Positions 44,293 to 53,972 of a stretch of 64,000 bases of DNA are shown one piece after another. The translations under genes and the position numbers were made by a program. The DNA comes from Roseibacterium elongatum DSM 19469 (GTDB taxonomy: Bacteria; Pseudomonadota; Alphaproteobacteria; Rhodobacterales; Rhodobacteraceae): the NCBI RefSeq assembly GCF_000590925.1, contig NZ_CP004372.1, positions 3,329,001 to 3,393,000 on the forward strand. Direction: 5' to 3'. The notes below the pieces were generated by a model, which was not told the origin of the DNA, ran no database searches, and saw only the letters and a list, made by a program, of their open reading frames with translations. Within the stretch, counting starts at the first letter, position 1. The number at the start of each line of letters is the position of its first letter.

Positions 44293-45777
44293 ATGTCGAT
44301 GAAGAGACGAGCTGACGCGACGCCTCACGCTGCTTCCCTTATCGAAGGCATGAGAGATTTCGGCTATACTTTGGAGACGGCGATGGCCGATATCATCGAC
44401 AACTCCGTAACCGCAAATGCTTCGATGGTGGAGATTCTGGCGGAAACCTCCTCCGATGAGCCTTGGATCGCCATCATTGACGATGGCATCGGCATGCACG
44501 AGGTCGAGTTGATCGAGGCGATGCGGCCTGGATCTCGGAATCCTCTGGAGGAGCGCGAGGATCACGACCTCGGGCGGTTTGGGCTCGGCCTGAAGAGTGC
44601 CAGTTTCTCACAGTGCCGCCAGCTGACGGTCATCTCCAGGAAGGCCGGCCTGACGTCGGCGGCGACATGGGATCTCGACACGGTGGCTGAGACGAACGTC
44701 TGGGCCGTTGAGCTCGAAGATGATTTGTCGAGCGTTCCTGCGGCGGACCATTTGCCGGAAACCGGAACTATTGTCCTTTGGCGCAAGCTGGATCGACTTT
44801 CGACCGGTTACCGGCACGACGCGACAAAGCGGGCTGCGGAGATCAACAAGGCGCTTTCCGGGGCAGAGCGGCATCTGCGGCTCTGCTTTCACCGCTACAT
44901 GGAAGGCAATCGACCCAAGCTTTGTCTGCTTCTGAATGGTAGGAAGCTTTCACCCATCGACCCCTTCGCGCAGGACCACAAGGCTACGCAGGTCGATCCG
45001 GTAGAACTCCTGCCCTTGGCGAGGGGAATCGTGGAGACCCAATGTTTCACATTGCCACATCACAAGATGATGTCGCGAACCGCATGGGACGAACTGGGAG
45101 GGCCGGAAGGGCATCTTCGAACTCAGGGATTCTACATATATCGGGAAAAACGCCTTATCATTGCCGGTAGCTGGTTGGGCTTGGCGCGACAAACCGAACT
45201 GACCAAGCTTTCGCGTGTGCGGGTCGATATACCCAACACCATGGACGCCGACTGGAAGATTGACGTCCGGAAAGCGAATGCGCAGATGCCGCCGATCGTC
45301 CGTGATCGGCTGCGGCGGATCGTCGAGCGGCTTCAAGGCACCTCCAAGCGCACATATAAACGGCGTGGGCAGAAGCTCGTCGACGACAAGAAGTTGCCAT
45401 TCTGGAGTCGCATCCAGCAGGACGGCAGGATCATTTACCGGCCCAACATCGACCACCCGTCGATCAGCGGATTTGAGGAAAGCCTCCCCGAGGAATTCCG
45501 AAACGGGTTTCGCACCTGTCTCAAACTGATCGGTTCTGGCCTGCCTATGGAATCCCTGCATGCCGACATGCTTGGCGGGGCTGAAGATGTCTACGCAGAC
45601 GAGACCGATTTCGCATCGCTGGCGGAGGGCGTGGAAACCGCCATCCGAATACTCCATGGAACGGGCATGACAGTATCTGACATCATCGCAAACCTATGCT
45701 CGAACGAGCCACTGCGGAGCCACAAGGATTCGGTGCGCAAGCTGGCAGAAGATATTGAAGATGGAGAGTCCCAGTGA
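44293..45777 (+). CDS. MORC/MutL-like GHKL ATPase
   Basis: A 494-residue protein whose first about 170 residues form a GHKL ATP-binding fold: AMADIIDNSVTANAS (N box), IAIIDDGIGM (G1) and GRFGLGLKSAS (G2). The remainder is an S5-like region and a helical tail. Such MORC-related ATPases occur at the head of Z1/AIPR defence operons and are proposed to form ATP-driven DNA clamps. The start is uncertain: ATG at 44293 or 44299, or TTG at 44269 just after AGGGG. The stop overlaps the Z1 gene by 4 bases. Confidence 0.82.
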   Translation: MSMKRRADATPHAASLIEGMRDFGYTLETAMADIIDNSVTANASMVEILAETSSDEPWIAIIDDGIGMHEVELIEAMRPGSRNPLEEREDHDLGRFGLGLKSASFSQCRQLTVISRKAGLTSAATWDLDTVAETNVWAVELEDDLSSVPAADHLPETGTIVLWRKLDRLSTGYRHDATKRAAEINKALSGAERHLRLCFHRYMEGNRPKLCLLLNGRKLSPIDPFAQDHKATQVDPVELLPLARGIVETQCFTLPHHKMMSRTAWDELGGPEGHLRTQGFYIYREKRLIIAGSWLGLARQTELTKLSRVRVDIPNTMDADWKIDVRKANAQMPPIVRDRLRRIVERLQGTSKRTYKRRGQKLVDDKKLPFWSRIQQDGRIIYRPNIDHPSISGFEESLPEEFRNGFRTCLKLIGSGLPMESLHADMLGGAEDVYADETDFASLAEGVETAIRILHGTGMTVSDIIANLCSNEPLRSHKDSVRKLAEDIEDGESQ

Positions 45778-48521
45778 ATGACCAAATCGAGCACCTCGAC
45801 GGAATAGTTTCACAGTCCCTTTCGAATGAGCGCAAGAGCGGAGAGGATCTGAGAACACTTATCACCACGTTGAACAGCGCCCTCAACCTTGGAGTTGATC
45901 CGGACGCCCAAGAACAACTTGCACGCGAGATCGAGGAGAGGTTCGGCATCAGCATGGGCCTCGGAGCAATGGTCGACGATGGGGATTTTCGGCCTTGGCT
46001 GCCGCAGGCCAAGGCATCGATCGACCCCTTCTACTGGGGGCGCTACCGGAAGCTCATGCTGAAGAATGGGCTTCCGCAGGATGTCGTGACAGCTACCGAT
46101 ACTGTAACCGACGAGATCCTCGGACGCTTGGGGAACCCGAACCTCGACGAAGAATGGGACCGCCGTGGCATGGTAGTGGGGCACGTTCAGAGCGGGAAGA
46201 CTGGAAATTACACTGGTCTCATCTGCAAGGCGGCGGATGCCGGATACCGTCTGATCGTGGTGATCGCCGGCATCCACAACAACCTGCGCAATCAGACCCA
46301 GGAGCGGATCGACGAGGGCTTCATCGGCCGCGATACGGGCAGGCTGGCCATGAAAGGCAAGAGGGACGGCAACAAGGCGATAGGCGTTGGACTGTTCGAT
46401 GATCGGCGGACGCCCGTCAGTCTGACCAACACGCTCTCTGATTTTCGGAAGAACACGGCCACCAGCAACACGAGCGAGATCGACTCCTACAAGGTTCCGG
46501 TCGTCCTGGTCATCAAGAAGAACCACTCGACCCTCAAGAACCTTCTCGACTGGCTGCGCGAGAACAGCGCAAAGGGTGATGCCCAGATGATCAGCCAACC
46601 CATGCTGCTGATCGATGACGAGGCGGACAATGCCTCCATCAATACCAAGTATTCGAAGGAGGAGATCACCAAGATCAACGGACAGATCCGTGACCTTCTG
46701 GGGATGTTCCACCGCAGCTGCTATGTCGGATACACGGCCACTCCGTTCGCGAACATCTTCGTGGACCCCGACTCGTATGATGAAGCAAAAAAGGAGGATC
46801 TCTTTCCCAGACACTTCATCGTGGGGCTCGATGCCCCGACGAACTATTTCGGGCCGAAGAAGATATTCATTGACGGGCTTCCGGAGGAAAGTGAGCCAAC
46901 TTGGCTTCGCTACATTTCGGACAACGAGGACATCCTTCCGATCAAGCACAGGATCGACCAAAGCTTGGACGAACTGCCCGACAGTCTTCTAAAGGCTCTG
47001 CGCACGTTCCTGATTGCACGAACAATACGAAATCTGCGTGGCCAGGCCCGGTCACATTGCTCGATGCTGGTCAATGCCAGCCGCTTCACCAATGTGCAGG
47101 GAAAGATCCGCAACCGGATTCACGAGCGACTGGATGCGATACTGGATTCGCTTCGCGTCAACGGCGCGCGTGGTTCGGAAGGTCTGGGTGACCCCGAGAT
47201 TGCTGCGCTTCGTCAGGTTTGGATCGAAGAATATTCGGACCTCGAGTTCGATTGGACCCAGATCCAGGGCGCCATGCTCGAATCCGTCGCCGCAGCCAAG
47301 GTCGTCGAGGTGAACAGCCGGGCCAACGGTCTTGATTATTCGGACGATAGCAGCATCGGACAGACACTCATCGCGATCGGCGGCTTCTCCCTGTCACGAG
47401 GACTGACGCTCGAGGGGCTCACCGTGACGTGGTTTCTACGGAATACCATGATGTATGACACCCTCATGCAGATGGGCCGCTGGTTCGGCTACCGGGGCGG
47501 TTACGAGGATGTCTGTCGTATCTGGATGCCTATCGATGCCATTGACTGGTATGCACACATTGCTGAAGCCACCGACGAGCTCCACCAAGAGCTGAAGAAG
47601 ATGCAGAAAGCCAAGGCCACCCCGGCCGATTTTGGCCTCGCAGTGCGGAGCCACCCGACTTCGCTGATGGTCACTGCGCGGAACAAGATGGGGTCGGGCC
47701 AGAAGCACGTCATGATCGGCCTCTCCAATGCCTGGGTCGAGACGGCGAAAATCAGCGCGCGTGTCGATGATCTAACCAGAAATGAGGAAGCGGCGGTCCG
47801 TTTCCTAGAAGCGGTCGAGGAGGCTGGGCATCGGCAGCAGGATGCCGAGACGGTCCTTGGTGGCTATCTGTTGCGTGGTGTCGATGTGGAGAGCATCGAC
47901 GATTTCCTTCTTGCCTGGCGGAACCATGATCAGGCGTTTCTCACCCAGACCGGACCCATCCGGAGCTACATTCGTGATCGCAGGCAGAACGAACTCAAGA
48001 ACTGGGATGTGCTCGTCACGAGTGTGAACAGCGAGGGCCCCGAGGCAGAAATTGCCAATTGGACCGTAGGGCCGCAATTGCGCCGGATCGGTTATGCAGA
48101 CCTCGCCGATGATCTTCTGTCGATCAGCGGCAAGAGGGCCCGCATCGCCTCACGCGGTGTTGAGAAGATCGGAGTGGATCCTGAGAAAGCGTCGGAGGCG
48201 GAAGCGCTCTACAGAAGCGTCGAGAAGACCGGCGAAGATGCTCGTATCTCCTATCCCGACCGCATCTACCGCGCTGTGCGTGACAGGCCACTCTTCGTTC
48301 TTCATGTGGTCCGGGTGCGCCAGCCAGAAGGCGAGGATGCGGAGCGGCCCCATCTCGATCGCATTCCCGATCGGCCAATCATCGGCTGGTCCATCAGCTT
48401 CCCTCAGTCGGCCCGACCTGATCAGCGAGTGGAATACGTGATCAACACCGTGAAATTCCGCGAGCTGTATGGCTTCGATGACGAGGAACCGGACGAAGGG
48501 GCGCTCGAAGATGACGACTGA
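45774..48521 (+). CDS. Z1-domain helicase-like ATPase
   Basis: A 915-residue SF2-like protein. Walker A is VGHVQSGKTGNYTGL (residues 135-149), Walker B is LLIDDEADNASI (279-290), and GYTATPFANIFVDP (319-332) is motif III of this family. The Z1 domain follows over about residues 400-650, with GGFSLSRGLTLEGL and QMGRWFGYRGGYEDVCRIW. It is predicted to act on DNA in an ATP-dependent way. It overlaps the ATPase gene by 4 bases and the PD-(D/E)XK gene by 11. Confidence 0.9.
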   Translation: MNDQIEHLDGIVSQSLSNERKSGEDLRTLITTLNSALNLGVDPDAQEQLAREIEERFGISMGLGAMVDDGDFRPWLPQAKASIDPFYWGRYRKLMLKNGLPQDVVTATDTVTDEILGRLGNPNLDEEWDRRGMVVGHVQSGKTGNYTGLICKAADAGYRLIVVIAGIHNNLRNQTQERIDEGFIGRDTGRLAMKGKRDGNKAIGVGLFDDRRTPVSLTNTLSDFRKNTATSNTSEIDSYKVPVVLVIKKNHSTLKNLLDWLRENSAKGDAQMISQPMLLIDDEADNASINTKYSKEEITKINGQIRDLLGMFHRSCYVGYTATPFANIFVDPDSYDEAKKEDLFPRHFIVGLDAPTNYFGPKKIFIDGLPEESEPTWLRYISDNEDILPIKHRIDQSLDELPDSLLKALRTFLIARTIRNLRGQARSHCSMLVNASRFTNVQGKIRNRIHERLDAILDSLRVNGARGSEGLGDPEIAALRQVWIEEYSDLEFDWTQIQGAMLESVAAAKVVEVNSRANGLDYSDDSSIGQTLIAIGGFSLSRGLTLEGLTVTWFLRNTMMYDTLMQMGRWFGYRGGYEDVCRIWMPIDAIDWYAHIAEATDELHQELKKMQKAKATPADFGLAVRSHPTSLMVTARNKMGSGQKHVMIGLSNAWVETAKISARVDDLTRNEEAAVRFLEAVEEAGHRQQDAETVLGGYLLRGVDVESIDDFLLAWRNHDQAFLTQTGPIRSYIRDRRQNELKNWDVLVTSVNSEGPEAEIANWTVGPQLRRIGYADLADDLLSISGKRARIASRGVEKIGVDPEKASEAEALYRSVEKTGEDARISYPDRIYRAVRDRPLFVLHVVRVRQPEGEDAERPHLDRIPDRPIIGWSISFPQSARPDQRVEYVINTVKFRELYGFDDEEPDEGALEDDD

Positions 48522-49470
48522 AAGCCCATGGGAGCATATCGAGCCTGGCATCGCCCATCGGGTGGACAGGAACGGGCGGCACGATTTCTTCTGGAGCAGG
48601 ATGCCCGATCGGTCCCCGGCGCTGGTTCTGCGTTTAAACGACGCCATCAAACCCGTGCAGCCCCTCCCCAAGTTGCGCCATGTCGGCGCCTTCTACCGGG
48701 TCGTCGAGGGGCAGGACTGCTACTGTCTCACGCTGAATGAGCGCACTCATCTGGATCTGTTCGAGACACTCTGCCGAGATGTCGTGGGGGCCGCCGAGGC
48801 GGCCGAGGATCTGCAATCGGCGCTGCAGCGGGCCGTGCGCCGCACGATGCGTTGGCACTATCTGCTTCGTGGTGGTGGACGAGGGCTGAGCATCGAGGAA
48901 CAACGCGGCCTCGTCGGCGAACTGGCCCTGCTGCGGGAACTTGTTGCCGAGGTTGGCCCGATGGCCGCTGCAGAGGCCTGGCGCGGGCCCGAAGAGAGCG
49001 CCAAAGATTTCGAACTGCCGGGCCTCTACATAGAGTGCAAGGCGCGTAGAAGCGCCGCGCATCCCAAGGTCCGGATTTCCTCAGAAGCGCAGCTGATGGA
49101 TATACCCGGCGCCAGACTATTCCTACGCGTCCAAGATGTGGACACGGCGCTGGATGGCGACGGCGGAAATCTGAGCCAACACGTCGAACAGGCAGGCAAA
49201 CTGTTCGAAAGTGACTTCATCGCGCATGATGTTTGGGAACAGCGCCTCTTCGGAACCGGCTACGATCCGGAAATGGTGGAGGCGAACAGAACCTGGCATC
49301 TTGGGGCGGTGCGTATGTTCGAAGTGCGCGAAGGTTTCCCTCGCCTCGTGCCGCCTCTGCCGACCGGCGTCGAAGCCGTGGAGTATGCCATTCGCCTGGG
49401 CGACTGCGCCGACTTCCAGGCCAGCAGCAATCTGAAGCAGCTATTTTTCGAGAGTAAGTGCAATGTCTGA
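48511..49470 (+). CDS. PD-(D/E)XK motif protein (DUF4420)
   Basis: A 319-residue protein. Candidate catalytic residues D166 (AKDFELPG), E175 and K177 (YIECKARR) make a PD-(D/E)XK nuclease centre, with E137 in RGLVGELALL before it. This family is the usual third member of MORC/Z1/AIPR operons and is the likely DNA-cutting subunit. The start ATG at 48511 lies inside the end of the Z1 gene. The stop overlaps the AIPR start by 8 bases. Confidence 0.85.
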   Translation: MTTESPWEHIEPGIAHRVDRNGRHDFFWSRMPDRSPALVLRLNDAIKPVQPLPKLRHVGAFYRVVEGQDCYCLTLNERTHLDLFETLCRDVVGAAEAAEDLQSALQRAVRRTMRWHYLLRGGGRGLSIEEQRGLVGELALLRELVAEVGPMAAAEAWRGPEESAKDFELPGLYIECKARRSAAHPKVRISSEAQLMDIPGARLFLRVQDVDTALDGDGGNLSQHVEQAGKLFESDFIAHDVWEQRLFGTGYDPEMVEANRTWHLGAVRMFEVREGFPRLVPPLPTGVEAVEYAIRLGDCADFQASSNLKQLFFESKCNV

Positions 49471-51568
49471 TCTGGGAGAATTCCACCACAGCCTGATCGC
49501 CGATATCCAAGGTGATGCCGATGCGCTGGGCCTCTACACACAAGAAGCCTTCTTCGAGAAGATCGGTGAAATCCTGACCGAGGCCGGTGAGATCGACCAG
49601 GCTGACTATTGCCATTTCGAGGGTCAGCGGCAGGCTGTGCGCGAAGGCAAGAAGCGTCGAGTATCACTTGCCGTTTCGGGATATGGCGGCGATCCGGCCG
49701 ACGCCGGAGACGTGCTTTCGTTGATCCTATGCGACTTTCAGGTGAACGCCGAGGTGCGAAGGACTGATGGAAAGTTCCTGAAAGCGCAATTCAATCGCCT
49801 CGTGGAATTCCTCCGCCATGCCAGGACTTCGGATTTTTCGGACGAACTCGAGGAGACGAGCCACGCGGCACAGTTGTCGGACCTTGTTCAGTCCCGCTGG
49901 AAGAGCATCGAAAAGATCAAGCTGATCTACGTCACGAACTCAGACAACCGCGCCGTCGTCGATGCCCGCCCCGCAGGCAGTGTCGGGGAAAAGCCAGTTA
50001 CCTACAGCGTCTGGGACCTAAAACGCTTGCAGGCCTTCGTTGAGCAGGGCAAGGCGCGAGCCGACATGACCGTGCGGTTTTCCGAGGATTTCGGCGGGGG
50101 TGTCCCGGTGTTGAAGGCCTCAGGCTCCGACACTGCCTTCGAGAGCTACATTGCCGTCATCCCTGGGACGCAACTGGCCGAAATCTACGATCGCTGGGGG
50201 GCGCGGCTTCTCGAGTCGAATGTGCGATCTTTTCTCCAAGCGCGGGGCAATGTGAACAAGGGGATCCGCAAGACAATCATGGAAGAGCCCCAGATGTTCT
50301 TGGCCTACAACAACGGTCTCGCCGCCACGGCAGAAGGAGTGGAGCTCGAGCAGACCGCGGACGGCCTGCTTCTCGTGAGTGCCGAAAACCTCCAGATCGT
50401 CAACGGCGGGCAGACAACTGCATCACTTCACGCCGCACGAAAGAAGGCTGGTGACGGCATGAAGGACATCTATGTCCAGATGAAGCTCAACGTCATTCCG
50501 ACCATCTCTGCGGATACGGTAGTGCCGAGAATCTCGGAATACGCCAACAGTCAGAACAAGGTCGCCGCGGCCGACTTCTTCGCCAACCATCCCTTCCATA
50601 TCCGGATCGAGGAGCTTTCCCGGAAGATCCTCGCTCCCGCAGGCGAGGCCGGCTATCGTGAGACCAAGTGGTTCTACGAAAGGGCGCGTGGCCAGTATGC
50701 GGACGAGCGGAGCCGCAAGACCGATGCGGAGAAGAAGAAATGGGATGCGGAGTTCCCGAAGAACCAGTTCTTTACCAAGACCGATCTGGCCAAGTTCGAG
50801 AATTCGTGGTCTGGGAGCCCCGAATGGGTGTCGAAAGGCGCCCAGAAGAACTTTGCGGAGTTCGCGAAGACGATCGAGAAGGTCTGGGGACGCAGCGGGG
50901 CGAAGATAAACGAGGTCTGGTATCGCAATCTGGTCGCCAAGGCGATCATCTTCCGCCGTCTCGAAAAACTTGTCTCGGCTCAGGACTGGTATGAAGGAGG
51001 ATACCGGGCAAACATCGTGACATATGCCATCGCCAAGGTAGCGCACGATGCTCGGGAGATGGAAAAGGTGGTAGACCTTTCGCGGATATGGCGCGCTCAG
51101 GCCGTTCCGAGCGACTTGGAGGCTGCGCTCCTCGCAGCCGCTGCCGCAGCCCAAGATATCATAACAAACCCGCCCGATGGCGTTCGCAACATGTCGGAGT
51201 GGGCAAAGACCCAAGCCTGCTGGAAGGCTTTCTCCGAGAGAAACCTCACCTATGGCGACGCGTTCCAGAATGTTCTCGTGGAGGAGGACGATGCGAGGTC
51301 CGAGGAAGACGAGGTCACGGAAGACGAGAACCTGACGAAGAGTGTCGAAGCACAGACCCGCGTATTCGAACTCGGAGCGGCATTCTGGGCCGAAGCCAAG
51401 ACGTGGGGACGTAGCCAACGGCTGCTGTCGCCTGCCGAATACAACACGCTCGAGATCTGTGCGAAGATCCCTTCTCGCCTGCCGACTGAGCGCCAGACCG
51501 AGTTTGCTCTGGAGATCCTTGCAAAGCTTGAGGCCGAGGGCTTCGGGGCCGCCGAAGCAGCTAAGTAG
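49463..51568 (+). CDS. AIPR-family protein (abortive infection phage resistance)
   Basis: A 701-residue protein with the AIPR core: ESNVRSFLQARGNVNKGIRK near residue 253, then MEEPQMFLAYNNGLA and LQIVNGGQTTASLH. AIPR proteins are linked to phage resistance; their N-terminal region resembles PD-(D/E)XK enzymes. The C-terminus is helical. It is the last gene of the four-gene MORC-Z1-DUF4420-AIPR operon. A single base separates its stop from that of the convergent methyltransferase. Confidence 0.88.
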   Translation: MSDLGEFHHSLIADIQGDADALGLYTQEAFFEKIGEILTEAGEIDQADYCHFEGQRQAVREGKKRRVSLAVSGYGGDPADAGDVLSLILCDFQVNAEVRRTDGKFLKAQFNRLVEFLRHARTSDFSDELEETSHAAQLSDLVQSRWKSIEKIKLIYVTNSDNRAVVDARPAGSVGEKPVTYSVWDLKRLQAFVEQGKARADMTVRFSEDFGGGVPVLKASGSDTAFESYIAVIPGTQLAEIYDRWGARLLESNVRSFLQARGNVNKGIRKTIMEEPQMFLAYNNGLAATAEGVELEQTADGLLLVSAENLQIVNGGQTTASLHAARKKAGDGMKDIYVQMKLNVIPTISADTVVPRISEYANSQNKVAAADFFANHPFHIRIEELSRKILAPAGEAGYRETKWFYERARGQYADERSRKTDAEKKKWDAEFPKNQFFTKTDLAKFENSWSGSPEWVSKGAQKNFAEFAKTIEKVWGRSGAKINEVWYRNLVAKAIIFRRLEKLVSAQDWYEGGYRANIVTYAIAKVAHDAREMEKVVDLSRIWRAQAVPSDLEAALLAAAAAAQDIITNPPDGVRNMSEWAKTQACWKAFSERNLTYGDAFQNVLVEEDDARSEEDEVTEDENLTKSVEAQTRVFELGAAFWAEAKTWGRSQRLLSPAEYNTLEICAKIPSRLPTERQTEFALEILAKLEAEGFGAAEAAK

Positions 51569-51569
51569 T

Positions 51570-53063
51570 TCAGCCGATCAGACGGCGGACCGCCTTCGCG
51601 ATCTGGTAGGCCAGATATGGCGGCACGGCGTTGCCGACCTGATGATACTGCTTCGTGCGAGGACCGCAGAAGAAGTAGTTGTCCGGGAATGTCTGCAGCC
51701 GGGCGGCCTCGCGAACGGTGAGAGAACGGCACTGCGCAGGATCAGGATGAATGAAATAGTGCCCATCCTTCGAAATGTGGCTTGTTACGGTTGTGGACGG
51801 TCGGGTCGCGACTTGGGTCCGGAACCGATCGGCGAAATCACCTGAGCTACGATTGCGATGTCGAGGTTGCAGAAAATCCGGGAATTCCGAGAGTTTCGGG
51901 GCCCGTTCGTGAACCTGTGCGTAGGCTGCGGAGAACAGGTAGCGACCAAGGTCGTCTGGGATGTGGCCACGGGTTTCATGCTGGAGTGCGCACGAGAGGT
52001 GGTCGTCACTGAACCAAGCCTTCAGGTCGCCGGGCAGGTATTCGGAGTTGAGGAACCTGCGTGACTGGCGCTCGCACGGCAATGCTTCATCCCGAGCCAC
52101 CTGCAGAGCGATGTCCCGGACCCCACGGTCAATATTTCCGTAGCTCGCGATTGCCTCCGCCTGTGCCCTGACTGCACTCTGCCATGCGCTCGTTTCATCC
52201 TGCCTGCTGAGGCCGCTTCGCAACTGCCAGAGATCTTTAATAACCTCGGCAACACTAACAGGTTCTGCGGGGTCACCCAGCAGGGGAGACGTAATTTCAG
52301 TAGCCGGAATGTCCTTGCGAATGCCGAGAACGATTACCCGGTGCCGTGCTTGAGGCACACCGTGTTGTTCGGCCCTGATCAAGAAGTCTCTGCCATCGGC
52401 TCGCTGCCCATCCGCCGGAGGAATGGTCGCCAGCGGCAGCAGACGATAGCCAATGCCGCCAGCGTTCTCGAGGTCGTCGAGCACTCGACTGAAGATCCCC
52501 CCGCCATCCACCTTGGAGGAGAGCATGCCCTTCACATTCTCCATCACGAAGGCGGCCGGAACCAACCTATCTAGGATGCGCACGTATTCGCGATAAAGGT
52601 AGTGCCGGTCATCCTCTTCCGCGACATATCCCTGCTTACCTTTGTTTCGCGAACGCCCAGCCAGAGAGTAGGCTTGGCACGGCGGGCCACCGATCAGGAT
52701 CGTGTCGCCGTGGTTGACTTCACGTGCTTTGTCGAGTTCGACGGCGATCTCCTCGAATACGCCATCTGCACCAAGGACGCGTTGTCGCACTTCATTCTGA
52801 GCCAACTCCCAGTTGGACGGATAAAGGTCCTTCCAAGAAGGCAGCGGTGTTCCGTTGTTCAGCGCCTCGTAGTATTCAGGCGGAAAGGTATCGAAGCTGC
52901 GCAGGAAGGAGCGTAGCCGCAACGTCTGGACAGCGTGGTCGTCCATCTCCACAGAGAGATGAATACTCATCGGGGTGTCCGTGTCGCAGCCGGCCCGCGA
53001 AAACCCCTCTCCTAGCCCGCCTGGCCCTGCGAAGAGATCGATTATTGCGAATTTTCTTGTCAA
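51570..53063 (-). CDS. DNA cytosine-5 methyltransferase
   Basis: A 497-residue C5-methyltransferase. Motif I is DLFAGPGGLGEGF (residues 9-21), motif IV is GGPPCQAYSLAG with the nucleophilic Cys (about 130), motif VI is MENVKG (about 174), motif VIII is QARHRVIVLG, and motifs IX-X are SLTVREAARLQTFPDNY and YHQVGNAVPPYLA. The TTG at 53063 has AGAGGTG at ideal spacing and starts right before the conserved core; an ATG at 53105 is in frame. It would protect self DNA for the linked nuclease system. The target sequence is unknown. Confidence 0.9.
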   Translation of the reverse strand: MTRKFAIIDLFAGPGGLGEGFSRAGCDTDTPMSIHLSVEMDDHAVQTLRLRSFLRSFDTFPPEYYEALNNGTPLPSWKDLYPSNWELAQNEVRQRVLGADGVFEEIAVELDKAREVNHGDTILIGGPPCQAYSLAGRSRNKGKQGYVAEEDDRHYLYREYVRILDRLVPAAFVMENVKGMLSSKVDGGGIFSRVLDDLENAGGIGYRLLPLATIPPADGQRADGRDFLIRAEQHGVPQARHRVIVLGIRKDIPATEITSPLLGDPAEPVSVAEVIKDLWQLRSGLSRQDETSAWQSAVRAQAEAIASYGNIDRGVRDIALQVARDEALPCERQSRRFLNSEYLPGDLKAWFSDDHLSCALQHETRGHIPDDLGRYLFSAAYAQVHERAPKLSEFPDFLQPRHRNRSSGDFADRFRTQVATRPSTTVTSHISKDGHYFIHPDPAQCRSLTVREAARLQTFPDNYFFCGPRTKQYHQVGNAVPPYLAYQIAKAVRRLIG

Positions 53064-53150
53064 GGTGCACCTCTGGGATTGGTGTGTTCTACTAGGTCTG
53101 ATCAATCACGCCAGGTCGAAAACGAGGACCACTTAAGCAATACCAAAACC

Positions 53151-53672
53151 ATGGCCGATATCGTCGATCAGAAGACGCGCTCGCGCATGATGTCGCGGAT
53201 CCGCGGGTCCAATACCAAGCCGGAGGTTCTTCTTCGGAAAGCGCTTCATGCCGAAGGCTTCCGCTTTCGAATCAATGTAAAGGGCCTCCCCGGAACTCCG
53301 GACATAGTCCTGAAAAAGTGGAATACCATCATTCAGGTGAATGGCTGCTTCTGGCACCAGCATCCCGGTTGCCCTAGGGCTAAGTCTCCCACGTCAAACA
53401 CCTCATTCTGGCAGAATAAGTTTGCCGCCAATATTGAGCGAGACCGATGTGCACTCTTGAAGCTTGATGAACTTGGTTGGCGGACTTTGACTGTCTGGGA
53501 ATGCGCGATCGGAAGAGCGGTAGCTCGTCCTTTGATCGACGAAGTAGCGAATTTCCTGAGAAGCCCTACTTCGGCGATGGGGCATAGCGACGATCCGGTC
53601 CGGCATGGGGAAATCGCAGGTGATGGCGCCGAGGCTACTCCGTTTGCGGTCGCACACCGCCAACCGCCATGA
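53151..53672 (+). CDS. vsr: Very short patch repair (Vsr) endonuclease
   Basis: A Vsr-type protein: MADIVDQKTRSRMMSRIRGS, NTKPEVLLRKALHAEGFRFR, then GTPDIVL (D51) and VNGCFWHQH (H69, H71), with FWQNKFAANIERD. It nicks next to T:G mismatches made by deamination of 5-methylcytosine. It is divergent from the methyltransferase with less than 90 bases between starts, matching the usual dcm-vsr linkage. The last about 35 residues are beyond the usual Vsr end and may be read-through of junction DNA. Confidence 0.9.
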   Translation: MADIVDQKTRSRMMSRIRGSNTKPEVLLRKALHAEGFRFRINVKGLPGTPDIVLKKWNTIIQVNGCFWHQHPGCPRAKSPTSNTSFWQNKFAANIERDRCALLKLDELGWRTLTVWECAIGRAVARPLIDEVANFLRSPTSAMGHSDDPVRHGEIAGDGAEATPFAVAHRQPP

Positions 53673-53794
53673 ATCGTCGCGTCGGTCTTTCAGTGGGCGT
53701 AGCTGGGCCCGGCGGAGATAATGACATATTGTAACCTGCCACGGGATTTTTCCTCCACCGTCGATTAGGGTCGGGCCCAACTTTAGAACGGACA

Positions 53795-53940
53795 ATGAAG
53801 CGAACAAGAATCACGGGCGAGCAGATCATCGGCATCTTGGCCGAACACGAGGCTGGCGCGAAGTGCGCCTAACTGTGTCGGAAGCACGGCATGTCGGGGG
53901 CACGTTCTACACCCGGAAGGCCAAGTTCGGCGGCATGACG
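53795..53940 (+). pseudogene. IS3-family OrfA remnant
   Basis: The frame MKRTRITGEQIIGILAEHEA followed by KCA-stop-LCRKHGMSG and, after a frame change, TFYTRKAKFGG is a decayed IS3 OrfA (compare the intact OrfA at 21726). It has a stop in the helix-turn-helix and a shift in a G run. No orfB follows. It separates the Vsr and DUF4268 genes. Confidence 0.75.
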
Positions 53941-53972
53941 ATAGCTGGAAAGCTGACGGAGAATGAAAGAGC

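Noticed and set aside
44293..53672. Classical type II restriction-modification, BREX or DISARM system
   Set aside because: No PglX/PglZ, DrmABC or dedicated sequence-specific endonuclease is present; the MORC-Z1-DUF4420-AIPR set fits the Mza type instead.
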